DNA from: Acidaminococcus sp. CAG:917
Lineage (GTDB): Bacteria > Bacillota > Clostridia > Christensenellales > CAG-917
Assembly (NCBI GenBank): GCA_000437555.1
Contig: FR901028.1
Span: forward strand, 58,817-116,530
Length of the DNA stretch: 57,714 nt
Reading direction: 5' to 3'
Shown here: in pieces, positions 25,331 to 34,047 of the stretch
Position numbering within the stretch: position 1 is the first letter of the stretch
How the letters are laid out: each line of letters starts with the position of its first letter
The notes under the pieces: model-generated
What the model was told of the DNA's origin: nothing
What the model saw: only the letters and a program-made list of their open reading frames with translations
Databases searched by the model: none
Program-made: the position numbers and the translations under genes

Positions 25331-25421
25331 CCGCATTGCGACTTAATACGAAAAGCCTTTCTGCTCAGTAGAATACCGCATTGCAATCCAATACGAAACC
25401 GCATTACAATTTAAGACAAAA
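25331..25421. repeat. Three degenerate 23-bp direct repeats
   Basis: The unit CCGCATTGCGACTTAATACG appears at 25331, 25376 (with CAATCC in the middle) and 25399 (CCGCATTACAATTTAAGACA). Copies two and three are adjacent; copy one is 45 bp upstream. Weaker echoes (ATTGCGATTTC) occur near 25250. The surrounding gap of about 380 bp (25145-25523) holds no gene. Confidence 0.6.
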
Positions 25422-25442
25422 GAGCGGCAAAGCCGCTCTTTT
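25417..25442 (-). terminator. Intrinsic terminator
   Basis: The stem AAAAGAGCGGC / GCCGCTCTTTT with loop AAA is T-tailed on both strands. On the minus strand it follows the broken kinase gene by about 80 bp. Confidence 0.85.
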
Positions 25443-25523
25443 GCTTTTGGAAGATGGTTTGCAACAAACCTTAAAATGGAAATCCTAAATCTACGACAAT
25501 TTAGGCAGGAGAAAACAAATTTA

Positions 25524-25970
25524 TCAGTAAAGCCGTTTTATTATATCGGCGCATTTATCGATCCCTAAAACTCCGCTGTTCAAAGTGATATGGTAGTTTT
25601 GGGCATGCCCCCATTTCATATTGGTATAAAAGCTGTGATATGAGGTGCGTCGCTTGTCTTTGTCCTTTAAACGCTGTTCGGGCGACGCTCCCCTCTCGCC
25701 GTAAACTTCAACAATTCTTTTGGCTCTGAAGTCCATATCGGCGTGAATGAAAACTTTCAGACAATTCGCTTTTTCGCTTAATATATAGTCGGCGCACCTG
25801 CCCACAATGACGCAAGGACCTTTTTGAGCAAGGTCGACGATAATCCGATATTGTATTTACCACAAATAGTCTTCGTTTGAAGGTCCGAACGCGCGGCTTG
25901 CAAGATTGGATAAAAATCCGCCCGTGGAATACTCGCCCGCTTCCGAAACGTATTTTTCGCCTTTCCACCG
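25524..25970 (-). pseudogene. Broken cytidylate-kinase-like gene
   Basis: The minus strand encodes the C-terminal two thirds of a cytidylate-kinase-like (Cmk2 family) P-loop kinase. The segment before the stop (GEYSTGGFLSNLASRAFG) and after it (IIVDLAQKGPCVIVGRCADY, then VFIHADMDFRAKRI and GVLGIDKCADIIKRLY) is in one frame, interrupted by a single in-frame TAA at about codon position EDYLW-stop. The N-terminal P-loop segment (usually IxIxREFGSGG) is missing: before about 25970 the sequence turns into palindromic non-coding DNA. So this is both truncated and nonsense-mutated. A shorter reading from a GTG at 25805 gives 93 residues without the P-loop and should be inactive. Function in life: presumably phosphorylation of a nucleotide or small molecule. 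Confidence 0.75.
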
Positions 25971-25981
25971 CTTCCCTCGCT

Positions 25982-26273
25982 TTCCGCAAAATCAGGATTT
26001 TGCGGATTTCATTTGTTAGTTATAAAGCAAACGTATCTTAGGCGAGCGAAGCGAGCGACTCGCAAAAAGCCTGCTTTTTGCGGATTATAAAGGTTTCAAA
26101 AAATGGAGCAAATTTGCCTTTTAATTTTATCCTATTGAAAAATTCGTGAAAGCCTGCTTTCACGAACGCCTAAAGCGTTTTCGTGAATAAGGCAGTGTTT
26201 TTCCGCCACACGCCATAAATGAAAGAAAACGGCTTTAGCCGTTTTCTGATAAATAAGGCGGTGTTTTACCGCC
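25982..26273. repeat. Cluster of short perfect palindromes
   Basis: At least six hairpins lie within 290 bp without a gene: TCCGCAAAATC / GATTTTGCGGA (near 25983), CGAGCGAAGCGAGCG (near 26043), CGCAAAAAGC / GCTTTTTGCG (near 26061), TTCGTGAAAGC / GCTTTCACGAA (near 26142), GAAAACGGC / GCCGTTTTC (near 26224) and GGCGGT / ACCGCC (near 26257). Two share the same CCTG or CTG spacer. None has a proper T-tail. The patch separates the broken kinase from tRNA-Pro. Confidence 0.7.
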
Positions 26274-26274
26274 A

Positions 26275-26351
26275 TGGTCTGGGTGACAAGAATTGAACTT
26301 GCGACCTCTAGAACCCCATTCTAGCGCGCTACCAAACTGCGCCACACCCAG
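26275..26351 (-). tRNA. tRNA-Pro(GGG)
   Basis: On the minus strand the acceptor stem CTGGGTG pairs with CACCCAG, the D stem is GCGC/GCGC, the anticodon stem CTAGA/TCTAG encloses loop ATGGGGT (anticodon GGG, proline codons CCC/CCU), and the T arm has the TTCAATT loop. The CCA end is encoded. It has its own promoter upstream. Confidence 0.95.
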
Positions 26352-26372
26352 TCGCTTTGTTTGACTTACTTC

Positions 26373-26400
26373 ATTATACCCGAAATTTTAAAAATTTCAA
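26373..26400 (-). promoter_or_regulatory. tRNA-Pro promoter
   Basis: TTGAAA (26395-26400) and TATAAT (26373-26378) on the minus strand are 16 bp apart, placing the start about 15 bases before the tRNA. Confidence 0.8.
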
Positions 26401-26620
26401 TCGTTTAACATATCTTTTTAATTATTTTTATTTTTTATTTTAAAAGCCGTTACTGTTTTTATATTCAGACACTTTTGAAATTTACCTTATTTTTAAAAGA
26501 TTAGCTTTTTCAATTTCCGTTTTGTATTATTTAATCTATCGAAGACTTTTGCATATCCCCCCCCACATTATAGAATCGACAAGATATATCATTTTTTGTA
26601 ATTATTTTTTAAATTTACTA

Positions 26621-26667
26621 TTGACATTTATTATATAATGAATATTATATAATTATGATTATATAAT
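26621..26667 (+). promoter_or_regulatory. Promoter with three phased palindromes, candidate TetR operator
   Basis: TTGACA (26621-26626) with TATTAT (26643-26648, 16-bp spacer) forms a plausible promoter. The perfect palindrome ATTATATAAT occurs three times, at 26630-26639, 26644-26653 and 26658-26667, exactly 14 bp apart and across the spacer, the -10 box and the start. A 7-bp direct repeat CTGACGG and an inverted repeat AATAAAG(T/C)CTG follow downstream to about 26716. The TetR gene begins at 26805. Confidence 0.6.
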
Positions 26668-26804
26668 TAAAATAAAGTCTGACGGTAAACTGACGGCTTA
26701 TTGTGCAGGCTTTATTATATAAAGGTCGTTTGGGATATAAAGTCTGAAATTGACAACAATAAAGAAAAGGCTTTCGGGCGATGCGTGTATTTAAGAGGTA
26801 AAAG

Positions 26805-27353
26805 ATGGGACCTAAGGTAAAAATTCAAAAAGAACAGATAACCGATGCGGCATTTGAAATCGTGCGCAAAGGCGGAATGGATTCGCTTACCGCAAAATCG
26901 CTTGCGGCAAAACTTAAATGTTCTACCCAGCCTATTTTTTGCCATTATAAAGGTATGAACGATTTAAAGAGCGTCATAGGTCAAAAAGCGGAAGACTATT
27001 TCAGAGAATGTTTAAGCAGACCCATTCAGGGTATAAGCTCGTTTAAAGCGGTTGGATTAAATTATATTGAATTCGCTGCACGCGAAAAAGGACTTTTTAA
27101 AACGCTTTATATGCACAAAAGATTGGGCGACGTTTTTCTTGACGAAAAAAACGAAGAATATATTTTAAAAGTTATGGACGAAAATCCCGGACTTGATAAG
27201 GGCGAGGCGCAGAGGGTATTCAAAGAACTTTGGATATTTTCGCACGGTATAGCCTCTATGATTGCGACGGAAACGGCTTCTTTTTCGGAAACCGAAATTC
27301 AGACGATGCTTACGGACGTATATAAAGGTATTTTAAAATCCTTTCAAAATTAA
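26805..27353 (+). CDS. TetR-family transcriptional regulator
   Basis: The 182-residue product has an N-terminal helix-turn-helix of TetR type (EQITDAAFEIVRKGGMDSLT, then KSLAAKLKCSTQPIFCHYKG) and an all-helical ligand domain. AAGAGGT precedes the ATG. The gene is followed after 32 bp by a flavoprotein and a reductase on the same strand, so it probably represses its own operon through the palindromes at 26630-26667. The ligand is unknown. Confidence 0.9.
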   Translation: MGPKVKIQKEQITDAAFEIVRKGGMDSLTAKSLAAKLKCSTQPIFCHYKGMNDLKSVIGQKAEDYFRECLSRPIQGISSFKAVGLNYIEFAAREKGLFKTLYMHKRLGDVFLDEKNEEYILKVMDENPGLDKGEAQRVFKELWIFSHGIASMIATETASFSETEIQTMLTDVYKGILKSFQN

Positions 27354-27385
27354 AATTATAAAACTTAAACTTTAAGGAGGTAAAT

Positions 27386-28912
27386 ATGGACAAATACGAT
27401 GCAGTGGTTATCGGTGGCGGAAACGGCGGACTTGTTGCGGCAATACGTTTGCTTCAGGGCGGAGCAAAAGTTTTGCTTGTGGAAAAGCACAATCTCCCCG
27501 GCGGTTTTGCCACGAGTTTCAAAAGAGGCAGATTTGAATTTGAAGCCTCTCTGCACGAACTGAACGACTTCGGAACAAAGGATAATGCCGGAGACGTAAG
27601 AGACCTTTTCGACGCACTCGGCGTTACCGACAAAATCGATTGGACGGAAATTCCCGAGGCTTACAGAGTCATATCGAGGGAAGAGAAAATCGACGCTACC
27701 ATGCCGTTTGGCATAAAAGCGTTTATCGACAAAATGGAGTCATACGTTCCCGGAAGCAGAACGTCGATGGAAAAGTTCTTCGAGCTTGCCAAGACGATAC
27801 ATGCGGCACAGGCATATTCTAACTCGGTAAACGGCGCAACGGATAAAAAGGTCATGCTGTCGAAATACGACAATTTTGTCAGAGTGGGCTCATACTCTGT
27901 CAACGAGGTTTTAGACGCATTAAAGATGCCCAAAAAAGCAAAGGACATTTTAAACGCATATTGGTGTTACCTTGGCGCACACTGCGACGACCTAAGCTTT
28001 ATCCACTATGCTTCAATGGTTTACAGATATATCACCAAAGGTGCGTCGATGCCCAAAATGCGCTCGCACGAGATATCTCTCGCCCTTGTCGAAAGGATAA
28101 GAGAGCTGGGCGGCGACGTGTGGTTTAACACGGAAGCGGTTAAAATTCTGACGGGTGGCGACGGAATAGAGGGCGTCGTTTTGAACGGCGGCAAGACGAT
28201 ACAGACAAGACACGTCATAGCCAACTGCGCTCCGCACCTCGTATACGGCAAAATGATAGACAACGTCCCCGAACGTATCGTAAAGGCGACAAACGCAAGA
28301 AAGTTTGCAGGCAGAGGTCTTACCATGTTCTTGGGGCTCAACAAGAGCGCAGACGAGCTGGGTATCGAGAATCACAACTATTTCCTATACGACACGATGG
28401 ATTCTAAAAAGCAATACGAGCTCATGAAAAAGATTTCCACAAACAAGGTTCAGGCGACCGTATGCCTAAACAGAGCGTATCCCGAATGCTCGCCTAAGGG
28501 CACGTGTATGATGTATTTTACCACGCTGTTTATGGAAGACGATTGGGGCAACGTTTCGGCAAAAGACTATTTCAAGGTGAAAGACGAATACGCAAAAGTG
28601 ATGATTGACCGTTTTGAAAAAGATACGGGCTCGAAGATTTCCGACTCTATCGAGGAAATTTCTCTTGCTACGCCCATGACCTACGCTCACTACTGCGGAC
28701 ACCCCGAAGGCGACATATACGGATACGAGTCGCAATATTGGGACGGACTCACTCCCCGTCTTTTGATGATGAACGAAGATTATCAAAACGGTATAAGAGG
28801 CTTAAGATTTGCAGGCGGATATTCGATGAGACTTTCGGGATATTCAAGCGCATATTTCTCAGGCGACATTTCAGGCCGACAGACTGTCGGAGATATAAAG
28901 AGGGAGGGTTAA
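27386..28912 (+). CDS. CrtI-like FAD-dependent oxidoreductase
   Basis: The 508-residue flavoprotein starts with the dinucleotide-binding fold VVIGGGNGGLVAAIRLL followed by VEKHNLPGGFATSFKRG, the pattern of the phytoene desaturase / retinol saturase family. The C-terminal FAD motif is LRFAGGYSMRLSGYSSAYFSG. Family members add or remove hydrogens across C=C bonds of isoprenoids, retinoids or other lipids; no carotenoid genes are nearby, so the substrate is unknown. A strong AAGGAGG lies before the ATG. It is followed by a reductase gene after 3 bp, and the pair is presumably transcribed with the TetR gene. Confidence 0.85.
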   Translation: MDKYDAVVIGGGNGGLVAAIRLLQGGAKVLLVEKHNLPGGFATSFKRGRFEFEASLHELNDFGTKDNAGDVRDLFDALGVTDKIDWTEIPEAYRVISREEKIDATMPFGIKAFIDKMESYVPGSRTSMEKFFELAKTIHAAQAYSNSVNGATDKKVMLSKYDNFVRVGSYSVNEVLDALKMPKKAKDILNAYWCYLGAHCDDLSFIHYASMVYRYITKGASMPKMRSHEISLALVERIRELGGDVWFNTEAVKILTGGDGIEGVVLNGGKTIQTRHVIANCAPHLVYGKMIDNVPERIVKATNARKFAGRGLTMFLGLNKSADELGIENHNYFLYDTMDSKKQYELMKKISTNKVQATVCLNRAYPECSPKGTCMMYFTTLFMEDDWGNVSAKDYFKVKDEYAKVMIDRFEKDTGSKISDSIEEISLATPMTYAHYCGHPEGDIYGYESQYWDGLTPRLLMMNEDYQNGIRGLRFAGGYSMRLSGYSSAYFSGDISGRQTVGDIKREG

Positions 28913-28915
28913 ACT

Positions 28916-30064
28916 ATGGCATTCCGTTTTAAGAAACAGATTTTCGGTTTTATGGATTTAATCAGGTTTACCAAAATGGTAGACAAAAGACGCAGCAAGC
29001 TCGATAACGCTTCTGCCGCCCCTCTGCCTGTCACATACAGAGTTAACGAAACGGCAAAAATTTTGCACCCCTCTCCGCTTGACGTAAAACTTGTGGAAGT
29101 AGTGCAAAACAATTCGGATACAAAAACTTTCACGTTTCAACTTCCTCAAAAGGCATTTTTCCGCGCAGGTCAATATGCCGTATTAAGAGCCAAAATCGGC
29201 GAAAGCCTTGTTTCGAGACCTTACGCCATTTCGTCATCGCCGTATACCGCGCTAAACGAAGGCAAGGTTTGCATAACTATCAAAAAGTCGGGCTATTTCA
29301 GCTCTTATATGTTTGACAGCGCAAAGGAAGGCGATGACTTTACAATCAGTCTTCCGTTCGGTAACTTTTTCTATGAATCTCTTAAGGATTGCCCGCATAT
29401 CGTCGGCATTGCAGGCGGAAGCGGTATTACTCCTTTCTATTCGATGATTCAGGCAATAGAGGAAGGAAGCGAAGATTTCAAACTGACTTTGTTCTATGGA
29501 GCAAAGACGTCAAAAGACCTCGTTTTTAAAGAAGAGCTTGACAAAGTCAAAAACGACAAAATTAAAATCGTTTACGTTTTGAGCGACGAAAAGAGCGCAG
29601 AATACGAAAACGGATTTATAAGCGCTGACATTATCAAAAAATATGTCGACGGCGACTTTACGGCAATGCTCTGCGGACCCAATGCAATGTATAATTTCGT
29701 TGACGGAGAACTCGCCAAAATGGGCATAAGCGGTAAATTTGTAAAACACGAAGCAAACTGCACGGCTTCAAGAGACGTCAAGCCTCAGAAATTCAACCTT
29801 ACCGTTCATATTCAGGACTGCGTATACAATATCGAGGCGGACTCGTGCGATACTTTGCTCACTTCTATGGAGAAAGCGGGACTTTCCGTTCCTGCAAGAT
29901 GCCGTGCCGGCGGTTGCGGCTTCTGCCACAGCAAACTCGTCAAGGGCAAATTTTCTATCGCAGGTGCGGACAAACGCCGTCTTGCCGACTCCAAGTTCGG
30001 ATATATCCACCCCTGCTGCTCTTACCCCGATTCGGATATCGAACTTATCGTTCCGAGAGGTTAA
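28916..30064 (+). CDS. Flavin reductase (FNR type) with plant-type [2Fe-2S] domain
   Basis: After about 40 basic residues with no clear membrane helix, the 382-residue product shows an FNR FAD-binding barrel (RPYAISSSPYTAL), a NAD(P)-binding domain (GIAGGSGITPFYSMI, then LCGPNAMY) and a C-terminal [2Fe-2S] ferredoxin domain with CRAGGCGFC and a later Cys in HPCCSYP. The order is that of ring-hydroxylase and methane-monooxygenase reductases, which pass electrons from NAD(P)H to a partner enzyme. The partner is most likely the CrtI-like protein just upstream. GGAGGG overlaps the upstream stop. A terminator follows at 30195. Confidence 0.9.
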   Translation: MAFRFKKQIFGFMDLIRFTKMVDKRRSKLDNASAAPLPVTYRVNETAKILHPSPLDVKLVEVVQNNSDTKTFTFQLPQKAFFRAGQYAVLRAKIGESLVSRPYAISSSPYTALNEGKVCITIKKSGYFSSYMFDSAKEGDDFTISLPFGNFFYESLKDCPHIVGIAGGSGITPFYSMIQAIEEGSEDFKLTLFYGAKTSKDLVFKEELDKVKNDKIKIVYVLSDEKSAEYENGFISADIIKKYVDGDFTAMLCGPNAMYNFVDGELAKMGISGKFVKHEANCTASRDVKPQKFNLTVHIQDCVYNIEADSCDTLLTSMEKAGLSVPARCRAGGCGFCHSKLVKGKFSIAGADKRRLADSKFGYIHPCCSYPDSDIELIVPRG

Positions 30065-30194
30065 GCCTTTTCCTTTAAAGCAAGGCGAATCGGCTTTATT
30101 AATATGTTTTGCGGACAAACTGTCCTGACAAAACGAGATAACTAAGCTTGTTAAAATTAAGACATAAAGAGCCACACGCCCTGCAATATAAATT

Positions 30195-30226
30195 AAAAGC
30201 GGATAAGATTTCTTATCCGCTTTTTT
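30195..30226. terminator. Intrinsic terminator after the TetR redox operon
   Basis: The stem AAAAGCGGATAA / TTATCCGCTTTT is followed by further T on the plus strand. It also lies downstream of hppA on the other strand. Confidence 0.9.
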
Positions 30227-30338
30227 ACGTTTGAATTTTTCAACATTGTTTAAAGCTCTTTAAAAAACATACGCTTTTATTTTTTTAAAAATACCGCCTT
30301 TTAAATTTCAAGAAATTAAATGAAATTTTAAATAAGAT

Positions 30339-32537
30339 TTACAGCGGAATTCCTATAATTCCGTTTACGGCATTGATAACAACAAACAAAGTTGTAGCAA
30401 CGGTGGACATCATTTTTATGAAAATATCGAGAGCAACGCCTACGACGTCCTTTCTGGTATCTCCTACCGTATCGCCGGTAACGGAAGCCTTGTGCGCCGC
30501 AGACCCTTTGCCATAGCCTTTAAGACCTCCGCTTTCGATAAACTTTTTGGCGTTATCAAACGCACCGCCCGAATTTCCCATAAAGATTGCACGGGGTATT
30601 GCCACGATTGTAGCCCCAAGCAAAATGCCAAGGACGAAATCGACGCCAAAGAATATTCCGCCCACAAACGGCACCGCTAAGGCGATGACCGACGGCAAAA
30701 GCATACGCCTTAGTGCCGATTTTGTCGCGAGCGAAACGAGCTCGTTGTAATCGGGCGTCTTTTTACCGCTCAGAACGTCGGGGTCGCTGAGCTGTCTGTC
30801 GCCGACGTCCGCAAGCTCTTTTGCCGATTTAATGGTGTTGTCGGTAAGTATGGCGCAGAAAAATTCAATCAAGGCACCGCCGATTATACAGCCCGCTATA
30901 ACTATAAAACTTGAAACCGTCGGGGTTTCAAGATTGAATCCGGAATAATTTCCGACGTATGCCACTATGAGCGATACCGTGGCAAACGCCGCCGAGCCGA
31001 TTGCAAATCCCTTGCCTATCGCCGCCGTCGTATTTCCTACCGAATCGAGTTTATCCGTTATAACCCTGACTTCGGGGTCGAGGTGACAAGATTCTGCAAG
31101 ACCGCCTGCGTTGTCCGCTATCGGTCCGAAAGCGTCAATCGAAACCGTCGTTCCGACAAACGAAAGCATACCGAGCGCAGCGATTGCAATGCCGTATGTT
31201 CCGCACACATAGCCGGATATCAATAACGATACGCCTATAATGAGAATGGGCAACAGACAGGATTTAGAACCGACGGCGTCGCCCTTTGTCACGACAAACG
31301 CTTCGCCCTCGGTAGCGTATTCCGCTATCTGCCTTGTCGGCTTGTGGTCGGCACTTGTGTAATATTCGGTAATCATTCCGATTGCAACGCCGCTGATAAT
31401 ACCGAGTATGGCGCATATCCAAGGCGAAGCCCAACCTGCTTTAAAGCCTGCCGCCGCAAGCACAGACGGGTCAATACCTCTGCCGAAAGCGAGATAAGAC
31501 GCTACGCCGCCAAGGCCTATCGACATCGCCGCCGAAACATAGGTGGCTATATCGAGTTCTTTGGACGGATTTTGCGACATCTTTTTAATCGCAACAAATC
31601 CAAGCCCTATAATGCAACCGATAAGACCGCCGCCCGCAATGATAAGCGGATAAATATAACTTGAGGTGAAAAAAGCCGCCGTAAGAGTCGAGCCGTTTTG
31701 AGTGAGAAGCGAAACGGCAACGATTATACTTGCCGACATTGTGGCGACAAAACTTTCCAAAAGGTCGGAACAGTTTCCCGCTATGTCGTTTACGTTATCG
31801 CCTATAAAGTCTGCTATAACGTTTGGCACTCTGCTGTCGTCTTCTGGAAGGTCGTTTCTTATTTTGCCGAGTATATCGGCAGAGATATCCGCCGCCTTGG
31901 TATAATTTCCTCCCGCCACTCTGTTGAACATGGCAACGGTCGAACAGCCAAGCGAATAGGTCGTGACACGCATAACCGACGTGTTCGTCATGAGCGCGGC
32001 AAAATCGATAATGCCGTTTCCGTTGAAAGCGGGCAGGTCTTTGAGTCCCACGCCCGTCAGGGTATCGACGCTTTGCGGTCCGACGCCTGCGGCAAGCACT
32101 ATGATGAGCAAGCCCAAAATACCGAACGCCTGAACGCTCAGCCCCGATATACTGCCGCCCGTAAGCGCGGTTTTTACCGTCGCTCCTACGCTTAGCGTTT
32201 CCCTTGCCGTGTTAGCCGTCCTTACGTTTGCAAGCGTTGCGCTTTTCATACCCAAAACGCATACTATACTCGACATCGCCGCGCCGAGAATGTATGTAAG
32301 TCCGCTCCACTTTTCGATGAACAGAGAGAACAAAACTGCGAGTAAAGCCACGACTATACCTATCGTGGTAAACTCTTTTCTGATAAATACGTTGGCGCCT
32401 TTTCTTATGATTTTGCTCATATACCGCATCTGAGAAGTGCCTTCGCTAAGACGGCTTATTTTGATGAAGCAACCGACGACATACAATATCGCAAAGGCGC
32501 ATACACCGATTAGACCGTACAACCAAATATTTCCCAT
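30339..32537 (-). CDS. hppA: Membrane-bound ion-translocating pyrophosphatase
   Basis: This integral membrane enzyme couples PPi hydrolysis to H+ or Na+ transport. The 732-residue product is helix-rich with the PPi/Mg site GGNYTKAADISADILGK, PEDDSR, ADFIGDNVNDIAG and, near the C-terminus, GDTVGDTRKD. The segment GNTTAAIGKGFAIGSAAF has Ala after GNTTA where potassium-independent enzymes carry Lys, so the enzyme is probably K+-dependent. Whether it pumps H+ or Na+ cannot be decided by eye. The variants DFIGDNVND and AGNCSDLLESF differ slightly from the commonest sequence. The gene has its own promoter and a terminator. Confidence 0.95.
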   Translation of the reverse strand: MGNIWLYGLIGVCAFAILYVVGCFIKISRLSEGTSQMRYMSKIIRKGANVFIRKEFTTIGIVVALLAVLFSLFIEKWSGLTYILGAAMSSIVCVLGMKSATLANVRTANTARETLSVGATVKTALTGGSISGLSVQAFGILGLLIIVLAAGVGPQSVDTLTGVGLKDLPAFNGNGIIDFAALMTNTSVMRVTTYSLGCSTVAMFNRVAGGNYTKAADISADILGKIRNDLPEDDSRVPNVIADFIGDNVNDIAGNCSDLLESFVATMSASIIVAVSLLTQNGSTLTAAFFTSSYIYPLIIAGGGLIGCIIGLGFVAIKKMSQNPSKELDIATYVSAAMSIGLGGVASYLAFGRGIDPSVLAAAGFKAGWASPWICAILGIISGVAIGMITEYYTSADHKPTRQIAEYATEGEAFVVTKGDAVGSKSCLLPILIIGVSLLISGYVCGTYGIAIAALGMLSFVGTTVSIDAFGPIADNAGGLAESCHLDPEVRVITDKLDSVGNTTAAIGKGFAIGSAAFATVSLIVAYVGNYSGFNLETPTVSSFIVIAGCIIGGALIEFFCAILTDNTIKSAKELADVGDRQLSDPDVLSGKKTPDYNELVSLATKSALRRMLLPSVIALAVPFVGGIFFGVDFVLGILLGATIVAIPRAIFMGNSGGAFDNAKKFIESGGLKGYGKGSAAHKASVTGDTVGDTRKDVVGVALDIFIKMMSTVATTLFVVINAVNGIIGIPL

Positions 32538-32568
32538 TTCCCACCTTTAAAATTTTTTGATTGCTTTC

Positions 32569-32596
32569 ATTATACCACCGTGAAAAAATATTTCAA
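32569..32596 (-). promoter_or_regulatory. hppA promoter
   Basis: TTGAAA (32591-32596) and TATAAT (32569-32574) on the minus strand are separated by 16 bp. They lie about 30 bp upstream of the hppA start, and AAAGGTGGG is the ribosome binding site. Confidence 0.75.
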
Positions 32597-32818
32597 TAGG
32601 CTTTTGATTTTTGTGTATATACCAAAAGCATTTGCCGTCTGCAAGCGGAAAATTTTTAAATTAAAATACATAAATTTTTTTAGATACTTTAAAAAATAAA
32701 ACTCAACGAAATTCGGTCAAAGGGAATTCGATTAAATAATTTGATTGAAAATAATAAATTTTTATTGGCAGTAATAGCCTTCTGAATTTTGCTTTATACT
32801 TTTGCAACAAAAAACCGC

Positions 32819-33700
32819 TTACAAAGCGGTGCGTTTTTTGCGGATATAATAAATCCTTTTGGGAATAAAATATAAAATCAAAGGTTTTATACAAATTAAA
32901 AATCCCGCCTTTTTCTCCTTAAAGTTTTGCTTTACCTCGGCAAGAACTTCTTTAAACTTCTTCTTTTCCCTCAAAAACATAATGGGCAGATAGTTTGCCT
33001 TTTTGCCCTGCTCCAATATGTAGGCAAAGTATATTCCCGTAAGTCTTTCGGTTATAAACATTCTTTCGGTCGGATGCTTTGTCTGCTTTTCGTATTTTTC
33101 CAAAACCGTAAACATAAAATTGCAATAGTCGAAAAACTCCTGCTTTTTGAATATAAATGCATTGTAAAAAAACGTCTTTTTCCCCTTTGCATAGTCGGTT
33201 GCAATTCTCGTCATATAAGGGAAATCCTGATTTATGATTTTAAGCACTAAATTGAAATCGTCGGCGTGATGAGTAAACTTATAGTTTTTATAAACGGACG
33301 AACGCACGTTTGGCATAGGTGCGATAAAATCGACGCCTTCTAAAACCTTATCCACGTTTTCGGGCGAATAATTGAGCTTGTCAAAAATTCCTTCTGTTGA
33401 ACACGTATCGTAAAAAGCGTATTTTCTTTTTTCAAAAATAAAAAAACGTCTGTAATGATTTAAGCCTATATAATCGGGATTGCCTATTTTATCATAGTTT
33501 TTCCACGCCCAATATACTGCGGTAAATTCATTATATGTCAAGTTTTTATCCGAGATATTGTCGCCCGTATCGTCGCCTATCATATTTTGGGCGAGGTAGT
33601 CGTAATCGTCGCCGTGTCCCAAATGTATAGGCAAAAACACTTCGTTTTTAACGATAGGTGATTTTTTATGATATGCGACTAAAATCTTCAAATTTGCCAT
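32819..33700 (-). CDS. DUF4422 putative glycosyltransferase
   Basis: The 293-residue product begins LKILVAYHKKSPIVKNEVFLPIHLG and contains YNEFTAVYWAWKN, YIGLNHYRRFF and ERMFITERLTGIYFAYIL, which mark the DUF4422 family found in capsule and O-antigen loci and thought to be glycosyltransferases. The C-terminus is basic with a hydrophobic patch that may touch the membrane. It is the last gene of the minus-strand half of the glycan locus, separated from the GT2 gene by about 350 bp. Confidence 0.82.
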   Translation of the reverse strand: MANLKILVAYHKKSPIVKNEVFLPIHLGHGDDYDYLAQNMIGDDTGDNISDKNLTYNEFTAVYWAWKNYDKIGNPDYIGLNHYRRFFIFEKRKYAFYDTCSTEGIFDKLNYSPENVDKVLEGVDFIAPMPNVRSSVYKNYKFTHHADDFNLVLKIINQDFPYMTRIATDYAKGKKTFFYNAFIFKKQEFFDYCNFMFTVLEKYEKQTKHPTERMFITERLTGIYFAYILEQGKKANYLPIMFLREKKKFKEVLAEVKQNFKEKKAGFLICIKPLILYFIPKRIYYIRKKRTAL

Positions 33701-34047
33701 TTAAATATTTTCCTTTGTCAGATAGCCCGCTAATGACTTAAAAATATCAAGCTCTGACAAACACGGGCTATTATTATGTTTTGCAAAAGTTTAAACAATA
33801 TTTAACCTTTGCAGGCAACATATGCCGTTTGCCGATATTTTTTATATCGCTGAATTTAGCTTTTTATTAAGCGCGCTTGTATACGGCGTTTACCGAAATA
33901 TCAATGTCTTATAAAATTCCTTATAAAATATCGCTATTATCAAAAGCCTGTATTTTATGATTTATATATTTGTTTATTGTTTGTTTAATTATATATTTAT
34001 ATTATATATTATAAATCGTTACATTTAAAGGCTTTTAAGAAACATTT
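33701..34047 (-). other. Gap with inverted repeat ahead of the DUF4422 gene
   Basis: The gap of 347 bp has no gene. An inverted repeat ATAGCCCG (33722-33729) / CGGGCTAT (33764-33771) with a 34-base loop lies in the expected leader of the DUF4422 gene. The remainder is AT-rich with alternating TATA runs near 33960-34010; I cannot pick one promoter. Confidence 0.4.

Noticed and set aside
25331..25421. CRISPR array
   Set aside because: Only three diverged units with unequal spacing, and no cas genes.
26275..26351. Integrative element at tRNA-Pro
   Set aside because: No integrase, and no repeat of the tRNA 3' end was found in the flanks.
26557..26564. Run of eight C
   Set aside because: A homopolymer in a gap; it affects no gene and may vary by sequencing error.
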